DNA from: Jeongeupia sp. USM3 | GTDB lineage: Bacteria > Pseudomonadota > Gammaproteobacteria > Burkholderiales > Chitinibacteraceae | Direction of reading: 5' to 3' | Length of the DNA: 64,000 bases | Assembly: GCF_001808185.1 (NCBI RefSeq) | Contig: NZ_CP017668.1 | Location: forward strand, 2,976,001-3,040,000 | In this document: in pieces, positions 7,199-21,900 of the stretch | How the letters are laid out: every line of letters begins with the position of its first letter | Position numbering within the stretch: position 1 is the stretch's first letter | Notes under the pieces: model-generated | What the model was told of the DNA's origin: nothing | The model's database searches: none | Seen by the model: only the letters and a program-made list of their open reading frames with translations | Program-made: the position numbers and the translations under genes

Positions 7199-8983
7199 AT
7201 GAGGACGAAGCGGACGATCGCGGCAACACTGATGCTGGCGCTGACGTCGCCGGCATGGGCCGCGGCGTGGAGCGACAGCCAGGTCTACGTGGCCGGTGAC
7301 ACCGCCGACTACGCCGGCAAGACCTGGCGCGCCAAGTGGTGGACGCGGGGCAACACGCCGGGCGCCGAGCAATGGGGGCCGTGGGAAATCGCCGGAGCGG
7401 CTCCGGCTCCGACGCCGGCCGGACAGTACCCGGCCTGGGATGCGGCCAGAACCTACGACACCCCGGGACAGCGGGTCAGCTTCAACGGCAAGGTCTACGA
7501 GAACCAGTGGTGGACGCGCGGCGACAGTCCGGCAACCAGTTCCGGCGCCGCCGGCTCGGGCAAGGTCTGGCTGCCGGTCGGCTCGACAACGCCGACGCCC
7601 GCACCAACGCCAACGCCAACGCCAACGCCAACGCCAACGCCAACGCCAACGCCAACGCCAACGCCAACGCCGGCACCGACACCGACACCGACACCGACAC
7701 CGGCTCCAACGCCAGCTTCAACCCCGGCCGGCAGCCTTGTTCCGGCGCGCAAGCTGCTGCTCGAGCAGCCGGGCGACATCGGCAAGCTGCGTTCGGCGCA
7801 GTTGCGCTCGTTCAACCACACGCCGTTCCAGTCGACCGGATACTGGGTTCAGCCGGGAGACGTACTCGTCGTCAGTTACTACGTCACCGGCGCCGCGCCG
7901 AACCGCGCGCCGGAGATCTGGATTCACTCAATCGACGACGACAGCTGGAACTACGACAGCGACCAGAAGGTGAAGCTGGCCACCGGCTCGACGACGATCA
8001 CCGCGACGAAGACCGGTGCCGTCTACGTCTCGGTGTTCAACGAGCCGACCGGTGGCGAGATGAATGTCGAGATCGTCTCCGGCGGCCGGGTGATGCCGCG
8101 CTTCGTGCTCGGCCAGCACAGCGCAGCCGACTGGACGCAGATGCTCGCCAGCTACGGCAACGCGCCGTACGCCGAGCTCGTCGGCAGGCGGACGATGCTG
8201 ACGGCGACGCTGGCCAAGGCGAAGCAGCACGTCGACGACCCGGTGGCGCTGCTCCAGCTGTGGGACCGGATCGTCGATCTCGAGGACGAGCAGTACGGCA
8301 TCAAGCTGGGCAACGCCTGGCCGCACAACCCGACGCCGCACCGTTTCCACTTTGTCGAGCTGCCGCCGTACGACGGCTGGATGTATTCGTGGCAGTACCG
8401 GATGGCAAGCGCGTCCGACGACGGCGCGATCGGCGCGGTCCTCAACCCGAAAATGCTCAGGACCGGTGGCTGGGGGTCCTGGCACGAACTCGGGCACCAG
8501 TACCAGATGTCGGCGATGACCTGGGCCGACCAGACCGAGGTGACGGTCAACCTGTCGTCGTCCTATGTGCAGCGCGCGCTCGGCCAGCCTTCGCGCTACG
8601 AAACGCAGGGCACATGGACCAAGACCTTCGCCTACCTGGCGCAGCCGAGCCGCGATTTCGCCGCGCAGTCCGACCTGTTCGTGCGGGCGACGATGTTCTG
8701 GCAGCTCGACCTGGCGTTCGGCCGCGACTTCTACGCCCGGCTCGGTACCCAATACCGCAACATGCCGGCGGCGCAGCGGCCAACGACCGATGCGGCGAAG
8801 AAACAGTCTTTCGTGATCGAGGCCAGTCGTGCCGCCGGTTACGACCTGACCGGTTTCTTCGAGCGCTGGGGCATCCCGGTCGAGGCGGCGACGAAATCAG
8901 CGCTGGCGACGATGGCGCTGCAGCCGCTATCGGCGCCGATCTGGGAGAACCGCGACAGCAACATCAAGTACAGCTTCTACTGA
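7199..8983 (+). CDS. Secreted M60-family metallopeptidase with chitin-binding modules
   Basis: A 594-residue multidomain exoenzyme. Residues 1-23 are a signal peptide ending 'PAWAAA'. Two carbohydrate-binding modules of the chitin-binding type 3 (CBM5/12) kind follow, each with the WWTRG signature ('AKWWTRGNTPG' and 'NQWWTRGDSP'). A Pro-Thr linker (about 134-178) is encoded by hexanucleotide repeats. The M60/enhancin-like peptidase part carries the zinc site HELGH (429-433) with Glu447 in 'TEVTVN' as the likely third ligand. M60 enzymes attack mucins and other glycoproteins, and the modules would hold the enzyme on chitin or similar glycans. The start codon was chosen for the signal peptide and an AAGGG ribosome site 8 bases upstream. 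A strong terminator follows, so the gene looks monocistronic. Confidence 0.88.
   Translation: MRTKRTIAATLMLALTSPAWAAAWSDSQVYVAGDTADYAGKTWRAKWWTRGNTPGAEQWGPWEIAGAAPAPTPAGQYPAWDAARTYDTPGQRVSFNGKVYENQWWTRGDSPATSSGAAGSGKVWLPVGSTTPTPAPTPTPTPTPTPTPTPTPTPTPTPAPTPTPTPTPAPTPASTPAGSLVPARKLLLEQPGDIGKLRSAQLRSFNHTPFQSTGYWVQPGDVLVVSYYVTGAAPNRAPEIWIHSIDDDSWNYDSDQKVKLATGSTTITATKTGAVYVSVFNEPTGGEMNVEIVSGGRVMPRFVLGQHSAADWTQMLASYGNAPYAELVGRRTMLTATLAKAKQHVDDPVALLQLWDRIVDLEDEQYGIKLGNAWPHNPTPHRFHFVELPPYDGWMYSWQYRMASASDDGAIGAVLNPKMLRTGGWGSWHELGHQYQMSAMTWADQTEVTVNLSSSYVQRALGQPSRYETQGTWTKTFAYLAQPSRDFAAQSDLFVRATMFWQLDLAFGRDFYARLGTQYRNMPAAQRPTTDAAKKQSFVIEASRAAGYDLTGFFERWGIPVEAATKSALATMALQPLSAPIWENRDSNIKYSFY
7604..7699 (+). 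repeat. In-frame hexanucleotide repeats encoding a Pro-Thr linker
   Basis: Eleven exact tandem copies of ccaacg (7604-7669) are followed by one ccggca unit and four copies of ccgaca (7676-7699). Each unit encodes Pro-Thr. The units are multiples of three, so slippage would change linker length without a frameshift. Confidence 0.97.
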
Positions 8984-9011
8984 TCCGTCAGTACACCGGA
9001 GCACTCGTTGG

Positions 9012-9036
9012 CCGGGCCTTGTGCCCGGTTTTTTTT
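9012..9036 (+). terminator. Intrinsic terminator after the M60 peptidase gene
   Basis: Stem ccgggc / gcccgg with a 5-base loop, followed by eight T. It insulates the peptidase gene from panD. Confidence 0.92.
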
Positions 9037-9120
9037 CGGCTGCGGGGAGCGATCGGCAGTGGGAAAGGTCGTAGCAGGGCGGGCTTGGGCATCAAACCGG
9101 CCGCTCGGCGAAAATACCGC

Positions 9121-9148
9121 TTGGATTGCCGGGTACGAGGTCTATAAT
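9121..9148 (+). promoter_or_regulatory. Sigma70-type promoter of panD
   Basis: A TTGGAT -35 box and a perfect TATAAT -10 box are separated by 16 bases. They lie 43 bases before the panD start and behind the upstream terminator. Confidence 0.75.
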
Positions 9149-9190
9149 CCTGAGCCCTGTTTACCCGTTTCGGTCAGGCCGAGGTTCGCC

Positions 9191-9571
9191 ATGCAACGTT
9201 CGATGCTCAAGTCCAAGATCCACCGCGTCACGACGACGCACTCGGAACTCAATTACGAGGGTTCGTGTGCGATCGACGAGGATCTGCTGGACGCGGCAAA
9301 CATCCTTGAATACGAAGAAATCGAGATCTGGAACGTCACCAACGGCGCGCGTCTGGCGACCTACGCGATCAGGGCCGCGCGCGGTTCGGGCATCATCTCG
9401 GTTAACGGTTCGGCGGCGCGCCAGGCGCAGGTCGGCGACCTCTTGATCATCGCAACCTTCGCCCGTTACGACGAGGCCGAGCTGAAGAAGCACGAGCCGT
9501 CGCTGGTCTTCGTCAACGAAGCCAACCGCATCGTCAGCGTCAAACACAGCACGCCGGCGCAGATGGCGTAA
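9191..9571 (+). CDS. panD: Aspartate 1-decarboxylase
   Basis: PanD converts L-aspartate to beta-alanine for pantothenate and CoA synthesis. It is a pyruvoyl enzyme made by self-cleavage of a proenzyme. The 126-residue protein has the cleavage site Gly24-Ser25 in 'NYEGSCAID', where Ser25 becomes the pyruvoyl group. It also carries the conserved Lys9 in 'SKIHRV' and 'VTNGARLATYAI' (Tyr58 region). I used the ATG giving MQRSMLKSK, which matches the usual family length; a longer in-frame extension upstream overlaps the promoter. It has its own promoter and no panBC genes next to it. Confidence 0.97.
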   Translation: MQRSMLKSKIHRVTTTHSELNYEGSCAIDEDLLDAANILEYEEIEIWNVTNGARLATYAIRAARGSGIISVNGSAARQAQVGDLLIIATFARYDEAELKKHEPSLVFVNEANRIVSVKHSTPAQMA

Positions 9572-9663
9572 ATGCCGGTCGGCACCGACCGGCGGTCATT
9601 TCTTGCGGTTCCGGTAAATATTACCGATATCTGATTCAGAGCACGCTGTGCGATGCATGCACC

Positions 9664-9692
9664 AAGGCCAGGCACCTAAGCCTGGCCTTTTT
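9664..9692 (+). terminator. Intrinsic terminator after panD
   Basis: Perfect 10-bp stem aaggccaggc / gcctggcctt, loop of six bases, then a T run. It lies about 90 bases behind the panD stop. Confidence 0.9.
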
Positions 9693-9746
9693 GTTGCCGG
9701 CACTCGTCCGTACAATCCGTCCCATTCTCGTTCCGACCGGGCCCCG

Positions 9747-10067
9747 ATGCGCGTTCGCCTGCTGACGCTGCTGCTGTTCTGCCTTGCGCTGACCGGGCGA
9801 GGATTGCCGGCCGTCTATGCGGCGGCGGCCAAGCCCGTCGTCTGCACGGTGGCGGGCACGGTGCCGGCCGGCGACGCGCCGGACTGCCACGATGCACCGT
9901 GCTGCATGCCGGCCGCCTTGCCGGCGACGCCGGCGAGCGTGCCGCCGATGCCGCATCGCCCGGTCGAGGTCGCCGCATGCCACCGCCCGGGCTGCGGCAG
10001 CGATGCGCCGGCCTGGTGCGCACGCGATCCGCCGGAGGAGGCGATTTCCCGAGCCGTCTCCCTTTGA
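9747..10067 (+). CDS. Small secreted Cys-rich protein upstream of a copper chaperone
   Basis: I do not recognise a named family. The 106-residue product begins with a signal peptide (MRVRLLTLLLFCLALT...AAAA). The mature part is short and rich in Cys, His, Met and Pro: 'DCHDAPCCMPA', 'PPMPHRP', 'ACHRPGCGSD', 'AWC'. These are plausible soft-metal ligands. It lies 17 bases before the PCu(A)C-type copper chaperone gene, which fits a periplasmic copper-handling role by association. The reading frame also fits a poorly conserved accessory peptide; codon use is normal for the genome. Confidence 0.65.
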   Translation: MRVRLLTLLLFCLALTGRGLPAVYAAAAKPVVCTVAGTVPAGDAPDCHDAPCCMPAALPATPASVPPMPHRPVEVAACHRPGCGSDAPAWCARDPPEEAISRAVSL

Positions 10068-10084
10068 CTACCCAGGACCCAACG

Positions 10085-10558
10085 ATGATTTCCCTTCGCA
10101 ATTTCTGCTGCGGCCTTGCCCTGGCCGCGCTGTCGCTGACCGCCAACGCGCACGAATACAAGGCCGGCGACCTGTTCATCCACCACCCGTGGGCGCGTGC
10201 AACGCCGCCCGGCGCACAAAGCGGCGGCGTGTTCCTGCTGGTGAAGAACAGCGGCGATGCCGCCGACCAGCTCGTCGGCGTCGAGACCGCTGCGGCGGCC
10301 ACGGCCGAACTGCATCAGATGAAGCTCGACAACGGCGTGATGAAAATGAACGCCGTGACCGCGATCGACATTCCGGCCAGGGGAGAGGTCGAGCTCAAGC
10401 CCGGCGGCTACCATGTGATGCTGTTCAAGCTCGCGGCGCCGCTGAGGGAGGGCGACAAGTTCCCGCTGACGCTCAGGTTCAAGCGCGCCGGCAACGTCAA
10501 GGTCGACATCAAGGTCGAGGCGATGGGGGCCAAGGCCGAGACGATGCACCAGCACTGA
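10085..10558 (+). CDS. Periplasmic copper chaperone, PCu(A)C family
   Basis: A 157-residue secreted protein with signal peptide 'LALAALSLTANA'. The Cu(I)-binding pattern of PCu(A)C proteins is visible: His/Met in 'ELHQMKLDNGVMKM', then after about 20 residues 'GGYHVMLF'. A further His- and Met-containing tail ends 'AETMHQH'. The family delivers copper to the CuA centre of cytochrome oxidase or helps copper tolerance. The AGGA site 7 bases before the ATG fixes the start. It follows the Cys-rich small gene, probably in one operon; no oxidase or sco gene is adjacent. Confidence 0.92.
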   Translation: MISLRNFCCGLALAALSLTANAHEYKAGDLFIHHPWARATPPGAQSGGVFLLVKNSGDAADQLVGVETAAAATAELHQMKLDNGVMKMNAVTAIDIPARGEVELKPGGYHVMLFKLAAPLREGDKFPLTLRFKRAGNVKVDIKVEAMGAKAETMHQH

Positions 10559-10599
10559 GCTCAAGCTCGTTAGCCGACTGCGCGTCCTCGACCGGTGCC

Positions 10600-10735
10600 C
10601 GGAGCCCCGCAAGGGTGCTGCCTTCGGGGCGTAACCTAAGGGCACTTCCTTCGGTGCGTCCTCATGGACTCCACGTTGATGGATGTTCCCCTGCATCGGG
10701 CGTGAACGCTTGGCCCGTTCGCCTACCGAGGCGAG
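10600..10735 (+). repeat. Degenerate intergenic repeat-like stretch, copy 2
   Basis: The 288-base gap before hemF holds no gene. It contains 'tcctcatggact', shared with the gap near 2050, together with several short GC-rich inverted repeats (for example ccccgcaagggtgctgcctt next to cggggcg). It looks like an extragenic repeat of the kind scattered in Neisseriales genomes, but only two copies are visible here. Confidence 0.3.
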
Positions 10736-10745
10736 CGACCGTCGT

Positions 10746-10771
10746 AAACGGCCCGTGTACCGGGCCGTTTT
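10746..10771 (+). terminator. Intrinsic terminator before hemF
   Basis: Perfect 10-bp stem aaacggcccg / cgggccgttt with a 5-base loop and a short T run. It would end transcription from the copper-chaperone unit. Confidence 0.8.
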
Positions 10772-10846
10772 GCATGGTGCCGGCATGCAAAGCCGCGGCG
10801 GCACAGGCGTATCATTCGGGGCATTGCCATTGTCACCGGAACCCGC

Positions 10847-11764
10847 ATGAACCCGATCGCCGTCAAGGACTACCTCCTTTCCTTGCAGCAGAACATCGTC
10901 GCCACCCTCGAAGCCTACGACGGCGGCACCTTCATCGCCGACCGCTGGGAACGGCAGGCCGGCGGCGGCGGTGTCAGCCGGGTGATCGAGGATTCGGCGC
11001 TGTTCGAGCGCGGCGGCGTGCTGTTCTCGCACGTGCTCGGCGACGCGATGCCGGCCTCGGCGACCGCACACCGGCCCGAACTCGCCGGTCGAAGCTGGGA
11101 GGCGATGGGCGTATCGCTGGTGCTGCACCCGAAGAACCCGTACGTGCCGACCGTGCACCTGAATGTGCGTTTCTTCCGTGCCTACGCCGACGGCGTCGAC
11201 GATGTCTATTGGTTCGGTGGCGGGATGGACCTCACGCCTTACTACGGCTTCGAGGACGACGCCGTCCACTTCCACGCCACGTGCCGCGATGCGCTGGCAC
11301 CGTTCGGCGACGCGTACCACCCGAAGTTCAAGGCGTGGTGCGACCGCTACTTCCTCCTCAAACACCGCAACGAGGCGCGCGGCATCGGCGGCATCTTCTT
11401 CGATGATCTGACCGAGCTCGGTTTCGACGGCGGCTTCGCGATGATCCGCGCCGTCGGCGACGCCTTCCTGCCGGCGTACACGACCATCGTCGAGCGCCGG
11501 CGTGAACTGGCCTGGGGCGAGCGCGAGCGCGACTGGCAGGCCTACCGGCGCGGTCGCTACGTCGAGTTCAACCTCGTCTGGGACCGCGGCACGCTGTTCG
11601 GGCTGCAGTCGGGCGGCCGCACCGAGTCCATCCTCTGCTCGATGCCGCCGTCGGCCAAGTGGCGCTACGACTGGCAACCGCCGGCGGGCTCCGAAGAGGC
11701 GCGCCTGCTGAGCGACTTCCTGCCGGTGCGCGACTGGCTGGGCGGGGCATCGCCCGCTCGGTAA
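10847..11764 (+). CDS. hemF: Oxygen-dependent coproporphyrinogen III oxidase
   Basis: HemF oxidatively decarboxylates coproporphyrinogen III to protoporphyrinogen IX in haem synthesis, using O2. The 305-residue protein has the usual length and the family blocks 'SLVLHPKNPYVPTVHLNVRF', 'YWFGGGMDLTPYYGFEDD', 'EARGIGGIFFDDL' and 'GRYVEFNLVWDRGT'. The presence of the O2-dependent form points to an aerobic lifestyle. The macrodomain gene follows after about 16 bases and may be co-transcribed. Confidence 0.97.
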   Translation: MNPIAVKDYLLSLQQNIVATLEAYDGGTFIADRWERQAGGGGVSRVIEDSALFERGGVLFSHVLGDAMPASATAHRPELAGRSWEAMGVSLVLHPKNPYVPTVHLNVRFFRAYADGVDDVYWFGGGMDLTPYYGFEDDAVHFHATCRDALAPFGDAYHPKFKAWCDRYFLLKHRNEARGIGGIFFDDLTELGFDGGFAMIRAVGDAFLPAYTTIVERRRELAWGERERDWQAYRRGRYVEFNLVWDRGTLFGLQSGGRTESILCSMPPSAKWRYDWQPPAGSEEARLLSDFLPVRDWLGGASPAR

Positions 11765-11780
11765 GGGCAGGAGAATGACC

Positions 11781-12287
11781 ATGAAACTGCGGATCACGCC
11801 GGGCGACATCACCACGCTGGCCATCGATGCCATCGTCAACGCGGCAAACGAATCGCTGCTCGGCGGCGATGGCGCGATCCATCGTGCCGCAGGTCCGGGC
11901 CTGCTGGCCGAATGCCGGAGTTTGAAAGGCTGCCCGACCGGGCAGGCGCGGATCACCGGCGGCCATGGGCTGCCGGCGCGATTCGTGATCCACACCGTCG
12001 GCCCGGTCTGGCGTGGCGGCGGTCACGGCGAGGCGGCGCTGCTGGCGAGCTGCTATCGCGAAAGCCTGAAACTGGCGGCGGCCAACGGCATCGCCAGCAT
12101 CGCGTTTCCGGCGATCAGTTGCGGCGTCTACGGCTATCCGCTCGACGCGGCGGTCGACATCGCCGTGACCACGGTGACGGCGTGCGCCGGGCACGGCAGC
12201 GTGGCCGAAGTGCACTTCGTGCCGTTCGGCGATGCTGCATTGCGGGCGTACCGGGCAAGGCTCGACGCCACCCCAGGGTACTTGTAG
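11781..12287 (+). CDS. Macrodomain protein, O-acetyl-ADP-ribose deacetylase-like (YmdB type)
   Basis: A single macrodomain of 168 residues. Typical ADP-ribose-binding blocks are present: 'GDITTLAIDAIVNAANESLLGG', abbreviated here to its core 'DAIVNAANESLLGGDGAIH', then 'VIHTVGPVW' and 'AFPAISCGVYGYP'. Family members hydrolyse O-acetyl-ADP-ribose or remove ADP-ribose from targets. The Asn-Ala-Ala-Asn and the Gly-rich loops are intact, so an active enzyme is expected. Two ATGs lie 6 bases apart; I prefer the second because the AGGAG site is 7 bases before it and only 1 base before the first. Confidence 0.92.
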   Translation: MKLRITPGDITTLAIDAIVNAANESLLGGDGAIHRAAGPGLLAECRSLKGCPTGQARITGGHGLPARFVIHTVGPVWRGGGHGEAALLASCYRESLKLAAANGIASIAFPAISCGVYGYPLDAAVDIAVTTVTACAGHGSVAEVHFVPFGDAALRAYRARLDATPGYL

Positions 12288-12590
12288 TCACAAGCTACTG
12301 ACCTACATTAAGTTTTTTGCGTTTCAAACAATGCAGCGCCGTTTTTTTCTGGCACACTCGATCATCCGACCAAGCCAATTAGTACCGGTTTGTGGTCGGT
12401 GCAGCCCTTGCCCCCGGCGGAATGTGCAGATGTCGGCCCTACCCGATGCGCGCGCCGCGCCAGTCCACAAGACATGGTCCCGCAAACTGCCCGAACACCT
12501 CGAAAAGCTGGCCTGTGGCCGGCTTTTTTTTCGCGGATTGCATTCATTTATCGCATTAGGCCAGCGTGCGCTGGAAAGGAAACGAGCGTG
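12288..12590. other. Leader region of the first glutamate synthase operon
   Basis: These 303 bases between the macrodomain gene and gltB carry no convincing protein gene. They begin with 'gtagtcacaagctactg', continue through an A/T-rich stretch, and end with a strong terminator-like hairpin only 60 bases before gltB. The layout fits either a small RNA gene or a long 5' leader with a transcription attenuator. I could not identify a known riboswitch fold or a leader peptide. Confidence 0.4.
12504..12531 (+). terminator. Terminator-like hairpin (possible attenuator) before gltB
   Basis: A 10-bp stem with one G-T pair (aaagctggcc / ggccggcttt), a 3-base loop and eight T. No gene that would need a terminator ends in the preceding 200 bases, so it may act as an attenuator for gltBD or end a small RNA. 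Confidence 0.75.
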
Positions 12591-18701
<6,111 letters not shown>

Positions 18702-18712
18702 TCCGGCATCGG

Positions 18713-18750
18713 CCAATAAAAAACCCCGCTCAGGCGGGGTTTTTTATTGG
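18713..18750. terminator. Strong intrinsic terminator between the two gltBD operons
   Basis: A 38-base palindrome with a 4-base loop: ccaataaaaaaccccgc and its complement, giving a GC stem with A- and T-tracts on either side. It makes the two operons separate transcription units. Confidence 0.95.
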
Positions 18751-18884
18751 CATTGCAGCCATGCATTGGTCATGAATTCGGCAAATAAAATTACACGCAA
18801 AGTAATTGTTTGCCATTGCAAGGCAGAATTACCGAAAGAATATGCGAGAACTACGCAGCAGAATCCGCCGTCTATTCACTCAAG

Positions 18885-18914
18885 TTGTGGTTAACCCTAA
18901 TCCCTGATTAAAAT
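18885..18914 (+). promoter_or_regulatory. Putative sigma70-type promoter of the second gltBD operon
   Basis: TTGTGG and TAAAAT boxes lie 18 bases apart, in an A/T-rich stretch (about 18770-18915) that contrasts with the GC-rich genes. They sit 47 bases before gltB2. The same stretch is rich in short inverted repeats that could be operators. Confidence 0.55.
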
Positions 18915-18960
18915 TGACGCCTTTTCGCTTGTGTTGTGCGGCTTACTCAAGGGTAGTGTC

Positions 18961-21900
18961 ATGGATAGACAAAGCTGGTTGGGGGGTACCCTCTACCATC
19001 CTCGATTCGAGCAGGATAGTTGCGGTTTCGGTCTGATCGCCCAGATGGACGACAAGCCCAGCCACTGGCTGGTGCAGACCGCGATCTCTTCGCTGGCCTG
19101 TCTGACCCACCGTGGCGCCGTTGCCGCCGACGGCAAGTCCGGTGACGGTTGCGGCCTGCTGTTCCGCAAGCCGGACGGTTTCCTGCGCACCGTTGCTGCC
19201 GAGATCGGCCTGACCCTTGCCGAGCAGTATGCTGCCGGTATCGTGTTTCACGCCAATGATGCCGCGCTCGGCGCAGCGTCGCTGTCGAATCTGCGCAACG
19301 CGCTCGAAGGCCAGGGGCTGATCGTTGCCGGCTTCCGCGACGTGCCGGTCGATATCGAAGCATGCGGCGAATACGCGCTGCGTACCTTGCCGACGATCAA
19401 ACAAGTGTTCGTCAATGCGCCGGCCGGGCTCGACGGCAAGGTTTTCGAGCGCAAGCTCTACCAGGCGCGCCGTCTGGCCGAGAAGGCCAATGCGGCCGAC
19501 GCCTCGTTCTACATCCCGACGCTGAATCCGCACGTGCTGTCGTACAAGGGGCTGGTGACACCGGACAACCTGCCGGTGTTCTACCTCGACCTGAAGGACG
19601 AGCGCTTCGAATCGTCGCTGGCGGTCTACCACCAGCGCTTCTCGACCAATACCTGGCCGCAGTGGAAGCTGGCGCAGCCGTTCCGCTTCCTTGCGCACAA
19701 CGGCGAAATCAATACCGTTGCCGGCAACCGGCTGTGGGCCAAGGCGCGCGAAGCGATCATGGATTCCGAACACCTGGACATGGACTCGGTTCGCCCGATC
19801 GTCCAGACCAACGGTTCGGACTCGATGAGCCTCGACAACATGCTCGAAGGCCTGATGATGGGCGGCGTCGACATCTTCCGCGCCTTCCGGATGCTGGTGC
19901 CGCCGGCGTGGCAGAACGTCGACTCGAACGACCGCGACCTGCGCGCGTTCTACGAATACAACTCGATGCACATGGAGCCGTGGGACGGCCCGGCCGGCCT
20001 CGTCTGGACCGACGGCCGCTACGCCGGCTGCGCGCTCGACCGCAACGGCCTGCGCCCGGCGCGCTACGTGATCACCAAGGACCGCCACCTGACGATCGCG
20101 TCGGAAATCGGCGTCTGGAACTACAAGCCCGAGGACGTGGTGAAGAAGGGCCGGGTCAAACCGGGCCAGATCGTTGCCGTCGACCTTGCGACCGGTGATT
20201 TCCTCGACACCGAGACCATCGACAACCGCCTCAAGGCCGCCAAGCCCTACCGCGAGTGGATCAAGCACCACGCGCAGCAGCTCGAGATCGCCGACGACAA
20301 GGGCGTGCTGCCGGCGATGGATGCGCAAACGCGGCTGACGTTCCAGAAACAGTTCCAGCTGACGTTCGAAGAGCGTGACGCGATCGTGCGCGTGCTCGCC
20401 AGCGACGGTGCCGAAGCGATCGGCTCGATGGGCGACGACACGCCGATGGCCGTACTGAGCGAAAAGGTCCGCTCGCCGTTCGACTACCTGCGCCAGCAGT
20501 TCGCGCAGGTGACCAACCCGCCGATCGACCCGATCCGCGAAGCGATCGTGATGTCGCTGAACACCGTGTTCGGCCCCGAGCGCAACCTGTTTGTCGAAAC
20601 CGAAGACAATGCGCGCCGGCTCGAAGTGCGCTCGCCGGTGCTCTCCTCCGACAAGTTCGACACGCTGACCAGCCAGACCGATCCGTTCTACAAGTCGGCG
20701 ACGTTCGACCTGAGCTTCGTCGCCGGCGAAACGACGCTGAAGGCTGCGATCGAAGCGCTGCAGGCTGCGGTGCTGAGGTCGGTGAACGATGACGGCACCG
20801 TCATCGTCGTGCTGTCGGACAAGAACATCGCCAAAGGCAGGTTGCCGATCCCGGCGCTGTTCGCCACCGGCGCGGTCAACCACGCGCTGGTCGAGGCCGG
20901 CCTGCGCTGCAAGACCAACATCATCGTCGAGACCGCGACCGCGCGCGACCCGCACCACTTCGCCTGCCTGATCGGCTATGGCGCGACCGCGGTGTTCCCG
21001 TACCTCGCGTACCAGACCATCATCGAGCTGGTCGATCTCGGCCAGGTCGATGGCCCGCTCGCCAAGGCGACCAACAACTTCCGCAAGGGCATCAACAAGG
21101 GTCTGATGAAGATCCTCTCGAAGATGGGGATCTCGACGATCGCGTCCTACCGCGGCTCGCAGCTGTTCGAAGGCGTCGGCATCGGCGAGGAAGTCGTCGG
21201 CCTGTGTCTCAAGGGCACCGTGTCGCGGATCGGCGGCGCCGACTTCGCCGACTTCGAGGCCGACCAGCTCAAGCTCAACAAGCTCGCGTTCAACCCGATG
21301 CGCCCGCTGGCGCAGGGCGGCCTGCTCAAGTACGTGTTCGGCGAGGAATACCACGCCTACAACCCGGACGTGGTGATGCAGCTGCAGAAGGCGGTGCAGG
21401 GCGGCGAGTACAAGGAGTACACCAAGTACGCCGAGCTGGTGAACAACCGCCCGGTGGCGATGCTGCGCGACCTGATGTCGCTGAAGCTCGATACCGCCAA
21501 GGCGATCGCCGTCGACGAGGTCGAATCGGTCGAAGCCATCCTCAAGCGCTTCGACTCGGCCGGCATGTCGCTCGGCGCCCTGAGCCCGGAAGCGCACGAG
21601 GCGCTGGCCGAAGGCATGAACCGCCTCGGCGGCCGCTCGAACTCGGGCGAAGGCGGCGAGGATGCATCGCGCTACGGCACGATGAAGATGTCCAAGATCA
21701 AGCAGGTCGCGTCGGGCCGTTTCGGCGTCACGCCGCATTACCTCGTCAATGCCGAAGTGCTGCAGATCAAGGTCGCGCAGGGTGCCAAACCGGGCGAAGG
21801 CGGCCAGCTGCCGGGTGACAAGGTCAGCCCGCTGATTGCCAAGCTGCGCTGCTCGAAGCCGGGCATCAGCCTGATCTCGCCGCCGCCGCACCACGACATC

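Noticed and set aside
7604..7699. Regular short repeats that could suggest a CRISPR array
   Set aside because: Units are 6 bases without spacers and lie in frame inside a secreted enzyme gene, so they encode a Pro-Thr linker.
18748..18765. A TGGCA...TGCA pattern resembling a sigma54 promoter before the second gltB
   Set aside because: The distance between the GG and GC elements is two bases too long for the -24/-12 consensus and it overlaps the terminator edge.
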